DNA of 57,470 nt. It comes from Bacteroidia bacterium. GTDB lineage: Bacteria; Bacteroidota; Bacteroidia; Bacteroidales; CAJPTX01. Every line of letters begins with the position of its first letter. Position 1 is the stretch's first letter. Of the stretch, positions 50,783 through 57,470 are shown piece after piece. The stretch spans positions 1 to 57,470 of the forward strand of contig PDTX01000012.1 in the NCBI GenBank assembly GCA_002749065.1, read 5' to 3'. Below the pieces are notes generated by a model. It saw only the letters and a program-made list of their open reading frames with translations, was not told where the DNA came from and searched no databases. A program made the position numbers and the translations under genes.

Positions 50783-51724
50783 ATGCCCAGCCGTACACCC
50801 ACGCCCCGCCTCCTGAGCATACTCGGGCCGACGGCCTCCGGCAAGACCCGGCTGGCCGTGGCGCTGGCCCGGCGGCGCAACGGGGAAATCCTCTCGGCCG
50901 ACTCACGCCAGGTGTACCGGGGGATGGACATCGGCACGGGCAAGGACCTGGCCGACTACTGTACGCCGCAGGGGACTGTACCTCACCACCTTATCGACAT
51001 ACTCGACGCTGGGCAGAAGTACACCCTCTTCGACTACCAGCGGGATTTCTACGCCGCCCACGCCGAAATCCTCACCCGGGGGCGGCAGCCCATACTCTGC
51101 GGTGGCAGCGGCATGTACGCCGAGGCCATTATCCGTGGCTACCAGCTCGTTGAGGTGCCACCGGACCCCGCCCTGCGGGCCAGGCTCGAGCAGTGCACGC
51201 ATCAGGAGCTGGTAGAGCATCTCAAGGCCCATGGACCGCTCCACAATCAAACTGATATCCAGAGCCGTAAGCGGCTCATAAGGGCGATAGAGATTGCCAC
51301 CCTCACCGCGGCGCAATCCCCCGCACCCCGGTCGTATCCCCCTGTGTCCATCGGCCCGGTCTTCGCCATAGACCTCCCCCGCGAATTGCGGCGCGAGCGC
51401 ATAAGCCTGCGCCTCAGGGTGCGCCTGGATGAGGGGCTAATCGAGGAGGTGCAACGGCTCATCGACCGGGGGGTGCCCATCGAGACCCTCCTCTACTACG
51501 GCCTCGAGTATCGCTACGTCACCGAGTACCTCACCGGGAAATGCGCACGGGAGGAGATGGAACGGATGCTCGAGACCGCCATCCACCAGTTCGCCAAGCG
51601 CCAGATGACCTACCTCCGCGGCATGGTCCGGAGGGGAGTGCCCATCGTGTGGCTCGACGGCCAGCAGGGTACCCAGGCCATGCTGCAGCACCTCCTCCGG
51701 CATCTGGAGCGCAGCGGCGCGTAG
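50783..51724 (+). CDS. miaA: tRNA dimethylallyltransferase MiaA
   Basis: The 313-residue protein has P-loop LGPTASGKTRLA (G15-T22), the DSRQVYRGMDIGTGKD motif near residue 40, LCGGSGMYAEAIIRG near residue 106 and the QSRKRLIRAIEI stretch, then a C-terminal FAKRQMTYLRGM segment. It prenylates A37 of tRNAs that read codons starting with U. The DIGTGKDL sequence in place of DIGTAKP places it in the Bacteroidota MiaA2 branch. It follows the M20 gene by 6 bases. Confidence 0.96.
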   Translation: MPSRTPTPRLLSILGPTASGKTRLAVALARRRNGEILSADSRQVYRGMDIGTGKDLADYCTPQGTVPHHLIDILDAGQKYTLFDYQRDFYAAHAEILTRGRQPILCGGSGMYAEAIIRGYQLVEVPPDPALRARLEQCTHQELVEHLKAHGPLHNQTDIQSRKRLIRAIEIATLTAAQSPAPRSYPPVSIGPVFAIDLPRELRRERISLRLRVRLDEGLIEEVQRLIDRGVPIETLLYYGLEYRYVTEYLTGKCAREEMERMLETAIHQFAKRQMTYLRGMVRRGVPIVWLDGQQGTQAMLQHLLRHLERSGA

Positions 51725-51734
51725 AGATTTTACC

Positions 51735-51742
51735 TATCTTTG
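51735..51742 (+). promoter_or_regulatory. -7 box (TATCTTTG) for the lipocalin-like gene
   Basis: TATCTTTGC lies 42 bases before ATG 51785. Confidence 0.65.
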
Positions 51743-51784
51743 CCCCGCAAAGTAGCAAGTTGACCCCAAAACCGAGGCTGAACC

Positions 51785-52180
51785 ATGCAGTACAACGCCA
51801 AGCCCAGCATCCTGAAGCTCCCCCTAGCCCTTGCCATCCTCCTGGTGGGCATCATCAGCATCGCGTGTAAGAAGGGCGAAAAACCCTTCGACATCGTCGG
51901 CAAATGGCGCGTAGTCAGCGTGCAGCGGCAAGGGATAGACCTCGACCGGAGCGACCTGGTCGGCCGTACCTACCGCTTTGAGAAGGACGGGCGCTGCTAC
52001 ATCGACCACCCGGTGGCTGAGGAGACCGATGTGCTGAACTACCGCATCGATGAGAAGCGTAAAATTCTTCACCTCGGTGGCGAGGACTACCAGGTCTACC
52101 TAGCCGAGGGCAAGAAATTCACCTTCGGGCAGTTGCGCAACAATGAGGACGTAATCACCTACATCCTCACGGCCGACTAG
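51785..52180 (+). CDS. Lipocalin-like lipoprotein
   Basis: The 131-residue protein has a signal peptide with hydrophobic core LPLALAILLVGII and a lipobox ISIAC, giving a lipidated Cys28 followed by KKGEK (positive, so outer-membrane export rather than inner retention is plausible). The mature domain begins FDIVGKWRVVSVQRQGIDL and alternates strands to the end, the pattern of small Bacteroidota lipocalin-like domains. A ligand cannot be inferred. It has its own promoter and no operon partner. Confidence 0.82.
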   Translation: MQYNAKPSILKLPLALAILLVGIISIACKKGEKPFDIVGKWRVVSVQRQGIDLDRSDLVGRTYRFEKDGRCYIDHPVAEETDVLNYRIDEKRKILHLGGEDYQVYLAEGKKFTFGQLRNNEDVITYILTAD

Positions 52181-52265
52181 CCGCATTCGTCCCCCGGAGC
52201 GTGGCCTTCGCCCCCGATTTACCCCCGTTCGTCATTTCTTCATCAAACTTTCTCCCCCTTTGGCC

Positions 52266-52294
52266 TTGCGGTATGGGGATAACTGTTACCTTTG
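52266..52294 (+). promoter_or_regulatory. Promoter of the T9SS-sorted protein gene (TTG - 18 bp - TACCTTTG)
   Basis: TTG at 52266-52268 and TACCTTTG at 52287-52294, leaving a leader of about 100 bases before ATG 52399. Confidence 0.7.
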
Positions 52295-52398
52295 CGTAGC
52301 GATGCATTCCAGACCCGGTGCATGCTGCAGATGGGGATGGGGCCTTGGTGCCACCAGCCCGCGTATTGATTGGATAACTTAACTAACCAGTAGAGGGT

Positions 52399-53448
52399 AT
52401 GAAAAAAGTACTTCTTCTCACGGCGCTCCTTTTGGGTAGCCATTTCGCCTTCGGGCAGGCCGTCCTCACGGAGGCCACGCACGGGCTTATCCCCGGCAAC
52501 GAAAACCCCATGATAACCACCACGTTCTCCGACCCCGGTGTGGCCGGCGAGGATGTCCTCTGGGACTTCAGCGCGCTGCCGCAGGTGGCCCCCTTCCTCG
52601 GCGATGTCGTTGCGGTGGAGGGCATGAATGCCCCGGCGGGCATCAAGGATGCCAACACCACGCTCGTAGAGGGCGACCTGGAGGTGTTCATGAATACCTC
52701 GAATAAGCAGCTCGCTGTTAAGGGCCTGCGCTACGGCGACGCGATGTGCGTACGTACATACGAGAGTCCCGTGATCAAGATGAAGTATCCCTTCGCCTAC
52801 GGCGACCAGTACGCGGGCGAGGCCATTGGTCAGCAGCAGTACGAGGGGGGCTACTCCCACCCGGTGCGCATGCGTTTTGATGTGAAGGCTGATGCCCACG
52901 GTACGCTCCTGCTGCCCGGCACCACCCTCCGCAAGGTGCTGCGCGTGGTGACCAAGCACGAGCTGGCCTACCGCCTGGAGGAGGATGCGCCGACGGCCAC
53001 CGTTGTGACCTACCGCTGGTACGTGAAGGAGCATCGCTTCCCCGTGCTGTCGCTCATTTTCGAGGAGCGGAATGGCGAGCTCATACCCATCAAGGGTGCG
53101 TACAACCCCGTGGTGCAGCTGCCGGAGGACGTGAAGGTGCTCGCCGAGGAGCAGAGCAAGCCCAGCGTGGAGAAGGCCAGCAAGGGCAACGTATCGGCCG
53201 TGAGCGTATCGCCCAACCCCTTCCGCGAGCAGCTCAACGTGGCCTACCAGCTCAAGGGCTCGGCCAACGTGACCATCGCCCTCTACAGCCTGAAGGGCGA
53301 GCTGGTGAAGTCCCTGATGCAGCAATACCAGCCTGAGGGGGCCTACCAGCAGAACTTCCAGATTAAGGAGCTGGCTACCGGTATGTACATCATCCGCGTA
53401 GAGGCCGGGGGTAAGGTTCTCTCCCAGCAGGTGGTGAAGATGCAGTAG
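52399..53448 (+). CDS. Secreted protein with type A T9SS C-terminal sorting domain
   Basis: The 349-residue protein has a signal peptide (MKKVLLLTALLLGSHFAFG, cleavage before QAV). The N-terminal domain (about 20-250) is beta-rich with no recognised catalytic motif. The last 75 residues form the type IX sorting domain: VSPNPFREQLNVAYQLKG, then a middle strand LYSLKGELVKSLM and the closing GMYIIRVEAGGKVLSQQVVK. It is probably exported to the outer surface by the type IX system and anchored or released. This is the only gene in the window that shows the host has T9SS; secretion genes themselves are elsewhere. Confidence 0.9.
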   Translation: MKKVLLLTALLLGSHFAFGQAVLTEATHGLIPGNENPMITTTFSDPGVAGEDVLWDFSALPQVAPFLGDVVAVEGMNAPAGIKDANTTLVEGDLEVFMNTSNKQLAVKGLRYGDAMCVRTYESPVIKMKYPFAYGDQYAGEAIGQQQYEGGYSHPVRMRFDVKADAHGTLLLPGTTLRKVLRVVTKHELAYRLEEDAPTATVVTYRWYVKEHRFPVLSLIFEERNGELIPIKGAYNPVVQLPEDVKVLAEEQSKPSVEKASKGNVSAVSVSPNPFREQLNVAYQLKGSANVTIALYSLKGELVKSLMQQYQPEGAYQQNFQIKELATGMYIIRVEAGGKVLSQQVVKMQ

Positions 53449-53467
53449 TCCATCAGGAAAAAATAGC

Positions 53468-53502
53468 GGGGGGCTCGGTGTACACCGGGCCCCCCTTTTT
53501 TT
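53468..53502 (+). terminator. Strong terminator between the T9SS protein gene and dapA
   Basis: GGGGGGCTCGGTG pairs with CACCGGGCCCCCC (one G-T pair) and is followed by seven T residues. Confidence 0.9.
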
Positions 53503-53565
53503 CTCTCTATTCTAGTCCCTTAGGCCGTGCGCTTGGAATGCTCCGTCTGGCCTTTTGCCGTCTGG

Positions 53566-54453
53566 CTACTTGATGAGGTACTCCACCATGCCGCGAATTT
53601 TGTGCTCCAGCTCCTCGCTCACCGGCACGAGCGGTAGCCTCAGCCTATTCTCGCAGATGCCCAGGGCGTTGAGAACGCACTTGATGCCGGCCGGGTTGCC
53701 CTCCTTGAAGAGTAGCCCGTAGAGGAGGAAGAGCTGCTGGTGTATCTGGGCGGCCTTCTGGCAGTCGTTGCTCAGGGCGGCGTGGGCCATGTCGCTGAAT
53801 TGCTGCGTGGCGGCATTCCCGATGACGGATATCACGCCGTCGGCCCCCATGCTGATGCAGGAGAGGGCGATGGCATCGTCGCCGGAGAACACGAGGAAAT
53901 CCTTAGGCCGGTTGGCCAGGATGTGCCCAATCTGCTCGAGGTTGCCGCTGGCCTCCTTTATGCCCACGATGTTGTCGTACTTGTAGGCGAGGCGGCTGGT
54001 GGTCTCTGCCGGCATGTTGGCACCGGTTCGGCCGGGCACGTTGTAGAGGATGATGGGGCGTTGCGAGGCCTTGGCCACGGCCTTGAAGTGCTGGTACATA
54101 CCCTTGGGAGTGGGCTTGTTGTAGCTGGGCACGGCCGAGAGTATGTAGTCGACGCCGCTGTAGTCCATGGTCTCGAGCTCGTGAACCAGGGCCGCGGTGT
54201 TGTTGCTGCTCTTGCCGAGGACGATGGGGAGTCGCCCCCCGTTGGTCTCCACCACCAGCCGCAGGTGCTCTTGTCGCTCCTGCGGCGATAGGGTGGGGGT
54301 CTCGCCGGTAGTCCCCTGCACCACGAGGAAGTCGGTGCCCTTGGTGATGAGGTGTTCTACTAGCCGCTTCGTGGCTTCCTGGTCTATGCTGCCGTCCTGC
54401 TTGAAGGGTGTTACCATGGCCACGCCGAGGCCTCTGAGTTTCTTGTGTGCCAT
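53566..54453 (-). CDS. dapA: 4-hydroxy-tetrahydrodipicolinate synthase DapA
   Basis: The 295-residue TIM-barrel protein has GTTGETPTLSPQER (47-60), the YNVPGRTG motif with catalytic Tyr137 and Arg142, and Schiff-base Lys166 in GIKEASGNLEQIG. It condenses pyruvate with aspartate semialdehyde in the diaminopimelate/lysine route, supplying the residue that MurE adds. A -7-like TATACTTC lies about 12-20 bases before its ATG on the minus strand. The gene is divergent from pepP and convergent with the T9SS gene. Confidence 0.97.
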   Translation of the reverse strand: MAHKKLRGLGVAMVTPFKQDGSIDQEATKRLVEHLITKGTDFLVVQGTTGETPTLSPQERQEHLRLVVETNGGRLPIVLGKSSNNTAALVHELETMDYSGVDYILSAVPSYNKPTPKGMYQHFKAVAKASQRPIILYNVPGRTGANMPAETTSRLAYKYDNIVGIKEASGNLEQIGHILANRPKDFLVFSGDDAIALSCISMGADGVISVIGNAATQQFSDMAHAALSNDCQKAAQIHQQLFLLYGLLFKEGNPAGIKCVLNALGICENRLRLPLVPVSEELEHKIRGMVEYLIK

Positions 54454-54586
54454 ATTGCTAGGGAAGTATATTCGTTAAAAGCATCTATCAGAAAAACGGC
54501 GTAGGGGGGTTTTTAGTTCGTGGGTGCGCTTCTCCGCTCCATTTGCCTGTGGCGTGTTCTTTGCGGCGATAAGCCGACTATTTTGC

Positions 54587-54594
54587 TACCTTTG
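54587..54594 (+). promoter_or_regulatory. -7 box (TACCTTTG) for the aminopeptidase P gene
   Basis: TACCTTTG lies 33 bases before ATG 54628. Confidence 0.65.
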
Positions 54595-54627
54595 TGGTCA
54601 GGGATAACCATAAGAAGTAAGATTAAA

Positions 54628-56436
54628 ATGAGCAGAATAGACGAGAGGGTAGAGCAGCTGCGGATGTGGTTGCGGGCGCAGGGCGCGTATGCCATCATCG
54701 TGCCGTGCGTCGACCCGCACGGTTCGGAGTACATAGCCGGCCATTGGATGATACGGGAGTGGATATCGGGCTTCACGGGTTCGGCCGGCACGGCCATCGT
54801 GTCGCTCACGGACGCCGCATTGTGGACGGACTCGCGCTACTTCCTCCAGGGTGAGGAGCAGCTGGCCGGCACGCCCTTCCAGCTGATGCGCGAAGGGATG
54901 CCCGAGACCCCGAGTCAGAGCGAGTGGCTGCGCCGGGAGGCCGGGCGTAGCGGGGCGAAGCCGAAGGATTGCCACCTAGCCCTCATCGGCGAGCTGACCA
55001 CCGTTGATGAGCTCCGGACACTGGAGGATGAGCTGCAGGGCGTGGCCGGTATCATGGTGCTCGACGACCCCTTCAGAACCCTCTGGGTGGATAGGCCCGC
55101 CCTGCCGTGTAGGCCGTTGTCCGTTCAGCCGCTGGAGTATGCCGGGGCAAATCCTGCCTCCAAGCTGGAGGCCCTCAGGAAGAGCGTGGGGGAGAGCATC
55201 GAGGCGGACCACTTCCTGGTGTCGGACCTGGCCCAGATAGCCTGGTTGCTCAATCTGCGGGGAGCGGATATTGACTACAACCCCGTGTTCATGGCCTATC
55301 TTCTCGTGAACCTTCGGGGCGGGGCGACCCTATGCGTTGACCCCTCGCAGCTGACCGATGGGGTGGTGGCCCATCTTTCCCCCTGCGGGGTGCAAACCGC
55401 GGCCTACGATGCGCTGCCCCTCCTCTTTGCCCAGGCCGACGGGGTGGTGGCCATGCCGAGCGAGATAACGGTAAACGTGGTGAACCTCGCGCATGCCAAT
55501 GCCCTCTCCAGCACCTTCATCCCCTCGCCGGTCGAGACGATGAAGGCGCGCAAGAACGCGGCCGAGCTGGAGGGTTTCCGTGAGGCCATGCGGCGCGACG
55601 GGGTGGCGCTGGTCCGCTTCTTCAGCCGCCTCGAGGGCTATGTGGCCGAGGGGGGCTTTACGGAGGTGGACGTGGATAGGCGGCTGACGGCCGAGCGGGC
55701 GGCCCAGCCGGGCTTCGACATGCTCTCCTTCGCCACCATCGCGGGCTACGGGCCCCATGGCGCCATTGTGCACTACGAGGCCGAGCCGGAGACCGCCTCC
55801 GTTCTGGAGCCGAAGAGCCTCCTGCTGCTGGACAGTGGCGCGCAGTACGATTGCGGCACGACGGACATCACCCGCACCATCCCCCTTGGCCCACTGAGCC
55901 AGGAGGAGCGGGAGGCCTACACCCTGGTCCTGAAGGGTCTAATCGACGTGTCATGCACCGTCTTCCCCGAGGGGACCACCGGTCTGCAGCTCGACGTACC
56001 CGCCCGGCGGGCCATGTGGCAGAAGGGCTATGACTACGGGCACGGCACGGGCCACGGGGTGGGCTCGCACCTGAACGTGCATGAGGGCCCCGCCCAGCTG
56101 CGCAAAAATGTGCGGGCCAACACGCTCATCCCCTACGAGCCGGGCATGGTGACCTCCGTCGAGCCGGGCATATACATGGCCGGGAAGGCGGGCGTACGCA
56201 TAGAGAACCTCGTGGCCGTGGTGCATGATAAGACGACGGATTTCGGCATCTTCTACCGCTTCGAGACCCTCACCCTCTGCCCGATAGATACCCGGGCGAT
56301 TGTGCGGGAGTGGCTCACCCAGGAGGAGGTGGACTGGCTGAATGCCTACCACGCCACCGTGCGGGACACCCTGCTCCCCCTGCTGGATGGCGAGCCTGAG
56401 CGCCAGTGGCTTACGGAGGCGACAAGGCCCATCTAG
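54628..56436 (+). CDS. pepP: Xaa-Pro aminopeptidase (aminopeptidase P family, M24B)
   Basis: The 602-residue protein has two creatinase-type N-terminal domains (about 5-310, with SEYIAGHWMIREWISGFTG and LWTDSRYFLQ) and the C-terminal pita-bread catalytic domain (about 320-600). Metal ligands are visible as the Asp in LLLLDSGAQYDCGTTDITRT (two Asp), His in GHGTGHGVG, Glu in SVEPGIYM and Glu in VRIENLV. It cleaves the first residue from peptides with Pro second, useful to an asaccharolytic peptide eater. This three-domain form of about 600 residues is the eukaryotic-like APP type. ATG 54628 follows GATTAAA; an in-frame start at 54520 would lie before the promoter box. Confidence 0.95.
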   Translation: MSRIDERVEQLRMWLRAQGAYAIIVPCVDPHGSEYIAGHWMIREWISGFTGSAGTAIVSLTDAALWTDSRYFLQGEEQLAGTPFQLMREGMPETPSQSEWLRREAGRSGAKPKDCHLALIGELTTVDELRTLEDELQGVAGIMVLDDPFRTLWVDRPALPCRPLSVQPLEYAGANPASKLEALRKSVGESIEADHFLVSDLAQIAWLLNLRGADIDYNPVFMAYLLVNLRGGATLCVDPSQLTDGVVAHLSPCGVQTAAYDALPLLFAQADGVVAMPSEITVNVVNLAHANALSSTFIPSPVETMKARKNAAELEGFREAMRRDGVALVRFFSRLEGYVAEGGFTEVDVDRRLTAERAAQPGFDMLSFATIAGYGPHGAIVHYEAEPETASVLEPKSLLLLDSGAQYDCGTTDITRTIPLGPLSQEEREAYTLVLKGLIDVSCTVFPEGTTGLQLDVPARRAMWQKGYDYGHGTGHGVGSHLNVHEGPAQLRKNVRANTLIPYEPGMVTSVEPGIYMAGKAGVRIENLVAVVHDKTTDFGIFYRFETLTLCPIDTRAIVREWLTQEEVDWLNAYHATVRDTLLPLLDGEPERQWLTEATRPI

Positions 56437-56514
56437 GCCCTATCGAGAGAGGGGAATACCAATGCTGTTCCCCAAGCTTCGCCTCCCCGTCACGAGGGGT
56501 AAAGAGCCAGAAAA

Positions 56515-56542
56515 GGGGGCATCGCGCTGGCGCGATGCCCCC
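56515..56542. terminator. Bidirectional terminator between pepP and the ferredoxin gene
   Basis: GGGGGCATCGCG pairs perfectly with CGCGATGCCCCC around a CTGG loop. It is followed by TTCTTT on the plus strand and by TTTT on the minus strand, so it can serve both convergent genes. Confidence 0.85.
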
Positions 56543-56563
56543 TTCTTTCCTATCTGCTTACTT

Positions 56564-56734
56564 CTACTCGCCCTCGCTGATGCAGCTTGTCGGGCAGACC
56601 GCGGCGCAAGAGCCGCAGTCGGTGCAGAGGCTCGCGTCAATCTTGAAGATATCGCCGGCGCTTATGGCCTCCACTGGGCACTCGGGCTGGCAGGTTCCAC
56701 ATGCCACGCACCCGTCGTTAATTACGTATGCCAT
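56564..56734 (-). CDS. 2[4Fe-4S] ferredoxin, 56 residues
   Basis: The 56-residue protein reads MAYVINDGCVACGTCQPECP and then a second copy of the motif. The first cluster motif is C9xxC12xxC15xxxC19P and the second is C37xxC40xxC43xxxC47P, so all eight cysteines for two [4Fe-4S] clusters are present, in the classic clostridial-type spacing. It carries electrons at low potential between oxidoreductases in an anaerobe. It has its own strong promoter, GGAGG 8-9 bases ahead of the ATG, and a terminator after it. Too short for usual ORF length cut-offs, so it is easily missed. Confidence 0.97.
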   Translation of the reverse strand: MAYVINDGCVACGTCQPECPVEAISAGDIFKIDASLCTDCGSCAAVCPTSCISEGE

Positions 56735-56783
56735 TTTAATTTCCTCCGTTTAGGGTTAATACTCTACCATCTCTTAGGCACTG

Positions 56784-56813
56784 CAAAGGTAGGGCGATTG
56801 CTTGGGGGCGCAA
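56784..56813 (-). promoter_or_regulatory. Promoter of the ferredoxin gene (TTG - 19 bp - TACCTTTG)
   Basis: On the minus strand TTG at 56813-56811 and TACCTTTG at 56791-56784, with 19 bases between, 50 bases before the ATG at 56734. It is one of the best promoter matches in the window. Confidence 0.75.
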
Positions 56814-57042
56814 GGTTTTTTGGTGGCCCGTCGGCTATTTGAAGGTATAATGGGTATGGAGTGGTTATAAACGATTGAATATAAGAATATTACATGCTAT
56901 TTATAGGCTTATTCTGTCTAGGGAGCGTTTTGTTTGGAAGGGGTCTGGCATAAGGGATGTAATCGGGGGCTAGCTGGTTTTTTTCCGGAATATGCCACCA
57001 TAAGATGGAAGCTACTTGATACCGACAAATTGGAAATATTGC

Positions 57043-57050
57043 TACTTTTG
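57043..57050 (+). promoter_or_regulatory. -7 box (TACTTTTG) for the lipoprotein gene
   Basis: TACTTTTGC lies 59 bases before ATG 57109. The 200 bases before it (56820-57040) are A+T-rich and hold no gene that I can see. Confidence 0.5.
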
Positions 57051-57108
57051 CAATAGGAAGTGAGGTGAAAAAAGCAAGCTTCAAATGTCTAATAAAATGT
57101 GCACGGAC

Positions 57109-57470
57109 ATGAAAAAACATTTTCTAGTGCTGGGCGCATTTGCTATGCTCCTGGCAGCGGCTTGCAGCAAGGATGAGCTGCCCCCCGGGAGGAAGGCCCC
57201 CCTGGTCGCGGTGCGGACTACGGGCCCAGTGGATGCCGACCTGCCCTTCGCATCTGATAGCGAGCTACTTGCTGTGGATGCCGAGGAGGGCGCGGTGCCC
57301 ACGGCCCTATCGCGAAGGGCGGCCCTGGTGGAGATGGACGACTTCCGCGAGGTGCTCCTGAAGGAGGACAGCCGGGGTGACTTCCGCCTGGCGGAGCGGC
57401 CCGTCATCGTGCGGGGCGAGGACGGCCAGGCCATGTTCTACGAGTTCATCGTCTACAACGGCGATGGCAA
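57109..57470 (+). CDS. Lipoprotein, N-terminal part (cut by window end)
   Basis: The 120 residues seen begin with a lipoprotein signal MKKHFLVLGAFAMLLAAAC, with lipidated Cys19 followed by SKDELPP. The acidic SKDE directly after the cysteine is seen in surface-exposed lipoproteins of Bacteroidota (an export signal of the K-(D/E)2 kind). The rest contains ALVEMDDFREVLLKEDSRGD and a strand-rich stretch ERPVIVRGEDGQAMFYEFIV, not assigned to a family. Upstream in-frame ATGs at 57085 and 57097 exist, but 57109 gives the best signal peptide. The gene continues past the window. Confidence 0.75.
   Translation, partial: MKKHFLVLGAFAMLLAAACSKDELPPGRKAPLVAVRTTGPVDADLPFASDSELLAVDAEEGAVPTALSRRAALVEMDDFREVLLKEDSRGDFRLAERPVIVRGEDGQAMFYEFIVYNGDG

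Noticed and set aside
54520..54627. Longer N-terminus for aminopeptidase P starting at 54520
   Set aside because: The added 36 residues would span the promoter box and match no family member; ATG 54628 begins the conserved domain.
1..57470. CRISPR array, prophage or complete insertion sequence
   Set aside because: No regularly spaced repeats longer than the three-unit array at 9.8 kb, no phage structural or integrase genes apart from the XerD-like housekeeping recombinase, no transposase gene.

Overview
The window comes from a GC-rich member of Bacteroidota, most likely order Bacteroidales and close to Porphyromonas in gene content. The evidence is the Bacteroidota-type promoter (a -7 box TAnnTTTG, in its best copies about 19 bp downstream of a TTTG/TTG box) before most transcription units, a C-terminal sorting domain of the type IX secretion system, gldF/gldG, a fused FeoA-FeoB, a 399-residue methionine gamma-lyase like that of P. 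gingivalis, and several Bacteroidota-only families (DUF4293, DUF5606, DUF4369/TlpA). Placement below order level is inference.

Layout. 0-2.7 kb: the start of an AAA-ATPase-like gene on the minus strand, then an ATP-grasp ligase with a family 2 glycosyltransferase. 2.8-6.9 kb: iron uptake (FeoAB fusion), a Cys-rich Feo-associated membrane protein carrying two HMA-like domains, and truA. 6.9-7.13 kb: a promoter and terminator that frame a structured RNA without an ORF. 7.3-18 kb: membrane transporters (YjiH-like, YfcC, EamA, CstA), an SRPBCC protein, a DKNYY-type protein, megL and a DUF4293 protein. Two gene-poor stretches (9.3-10.1 kb and 18.0-18.7 kb) interrupt this part; the first holds three copies of a 22-23 bp tandem repeat.

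18.7-33.7 kb is a complete, uninterrupted dcw cluster for peptidoglycan synthesis and cell division: rsmH, ftsL-like, ftsI (with PASTA), murE, mraY, murD, ftsW, murG, murC, ftsQ, ftsA, ftsZ. Many junctions overlap by 1-20 bp, so it is almost certainly one operon. No mraZ is seen at its head. FtsA and FtsZ both depart from the usual nucleotide-site motifs.

33.8-41 kb: a Pro-rich Bacteroidota protein, rsmI, ispE, a small HTH protein with a Cys-rich tail, a diacylglycerol-kinase-like lipid kinase, an outer-membrane barrel, an NAD synthetase whose glutaminase domain has lost its catalytic residues, and lpxD. 41-47 kb: a membrane protein, gldF-gldG, a XerD-like recombinase and a periplasmic thioredoxin-like protein. 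47.2-57.5 kb: two tRNA-Leu genes (CAG and GAG), a DUF5606 protein, an NhaD-type antiporter, an M20 amidohydrolase, miaA, a lipocalin-like lipoprotein, a T9SS-sorted secreted protein, dapA, aminopeptidase P, a 56-residue 2[4Fe-4S] ferredoxin and the start of a lipoprotein gene cut by the window end.

Most of the window is chromosomal core. No CRISPR array, prophage or intact insertion sequence is visible. The points most worth a second look are the Feo-associated HMA fusion, the orphan structured RNA at 6.96-7.13 kb, the paired divergence of FtsA and FtsZ, and the degenerate amidase domain of NadE.
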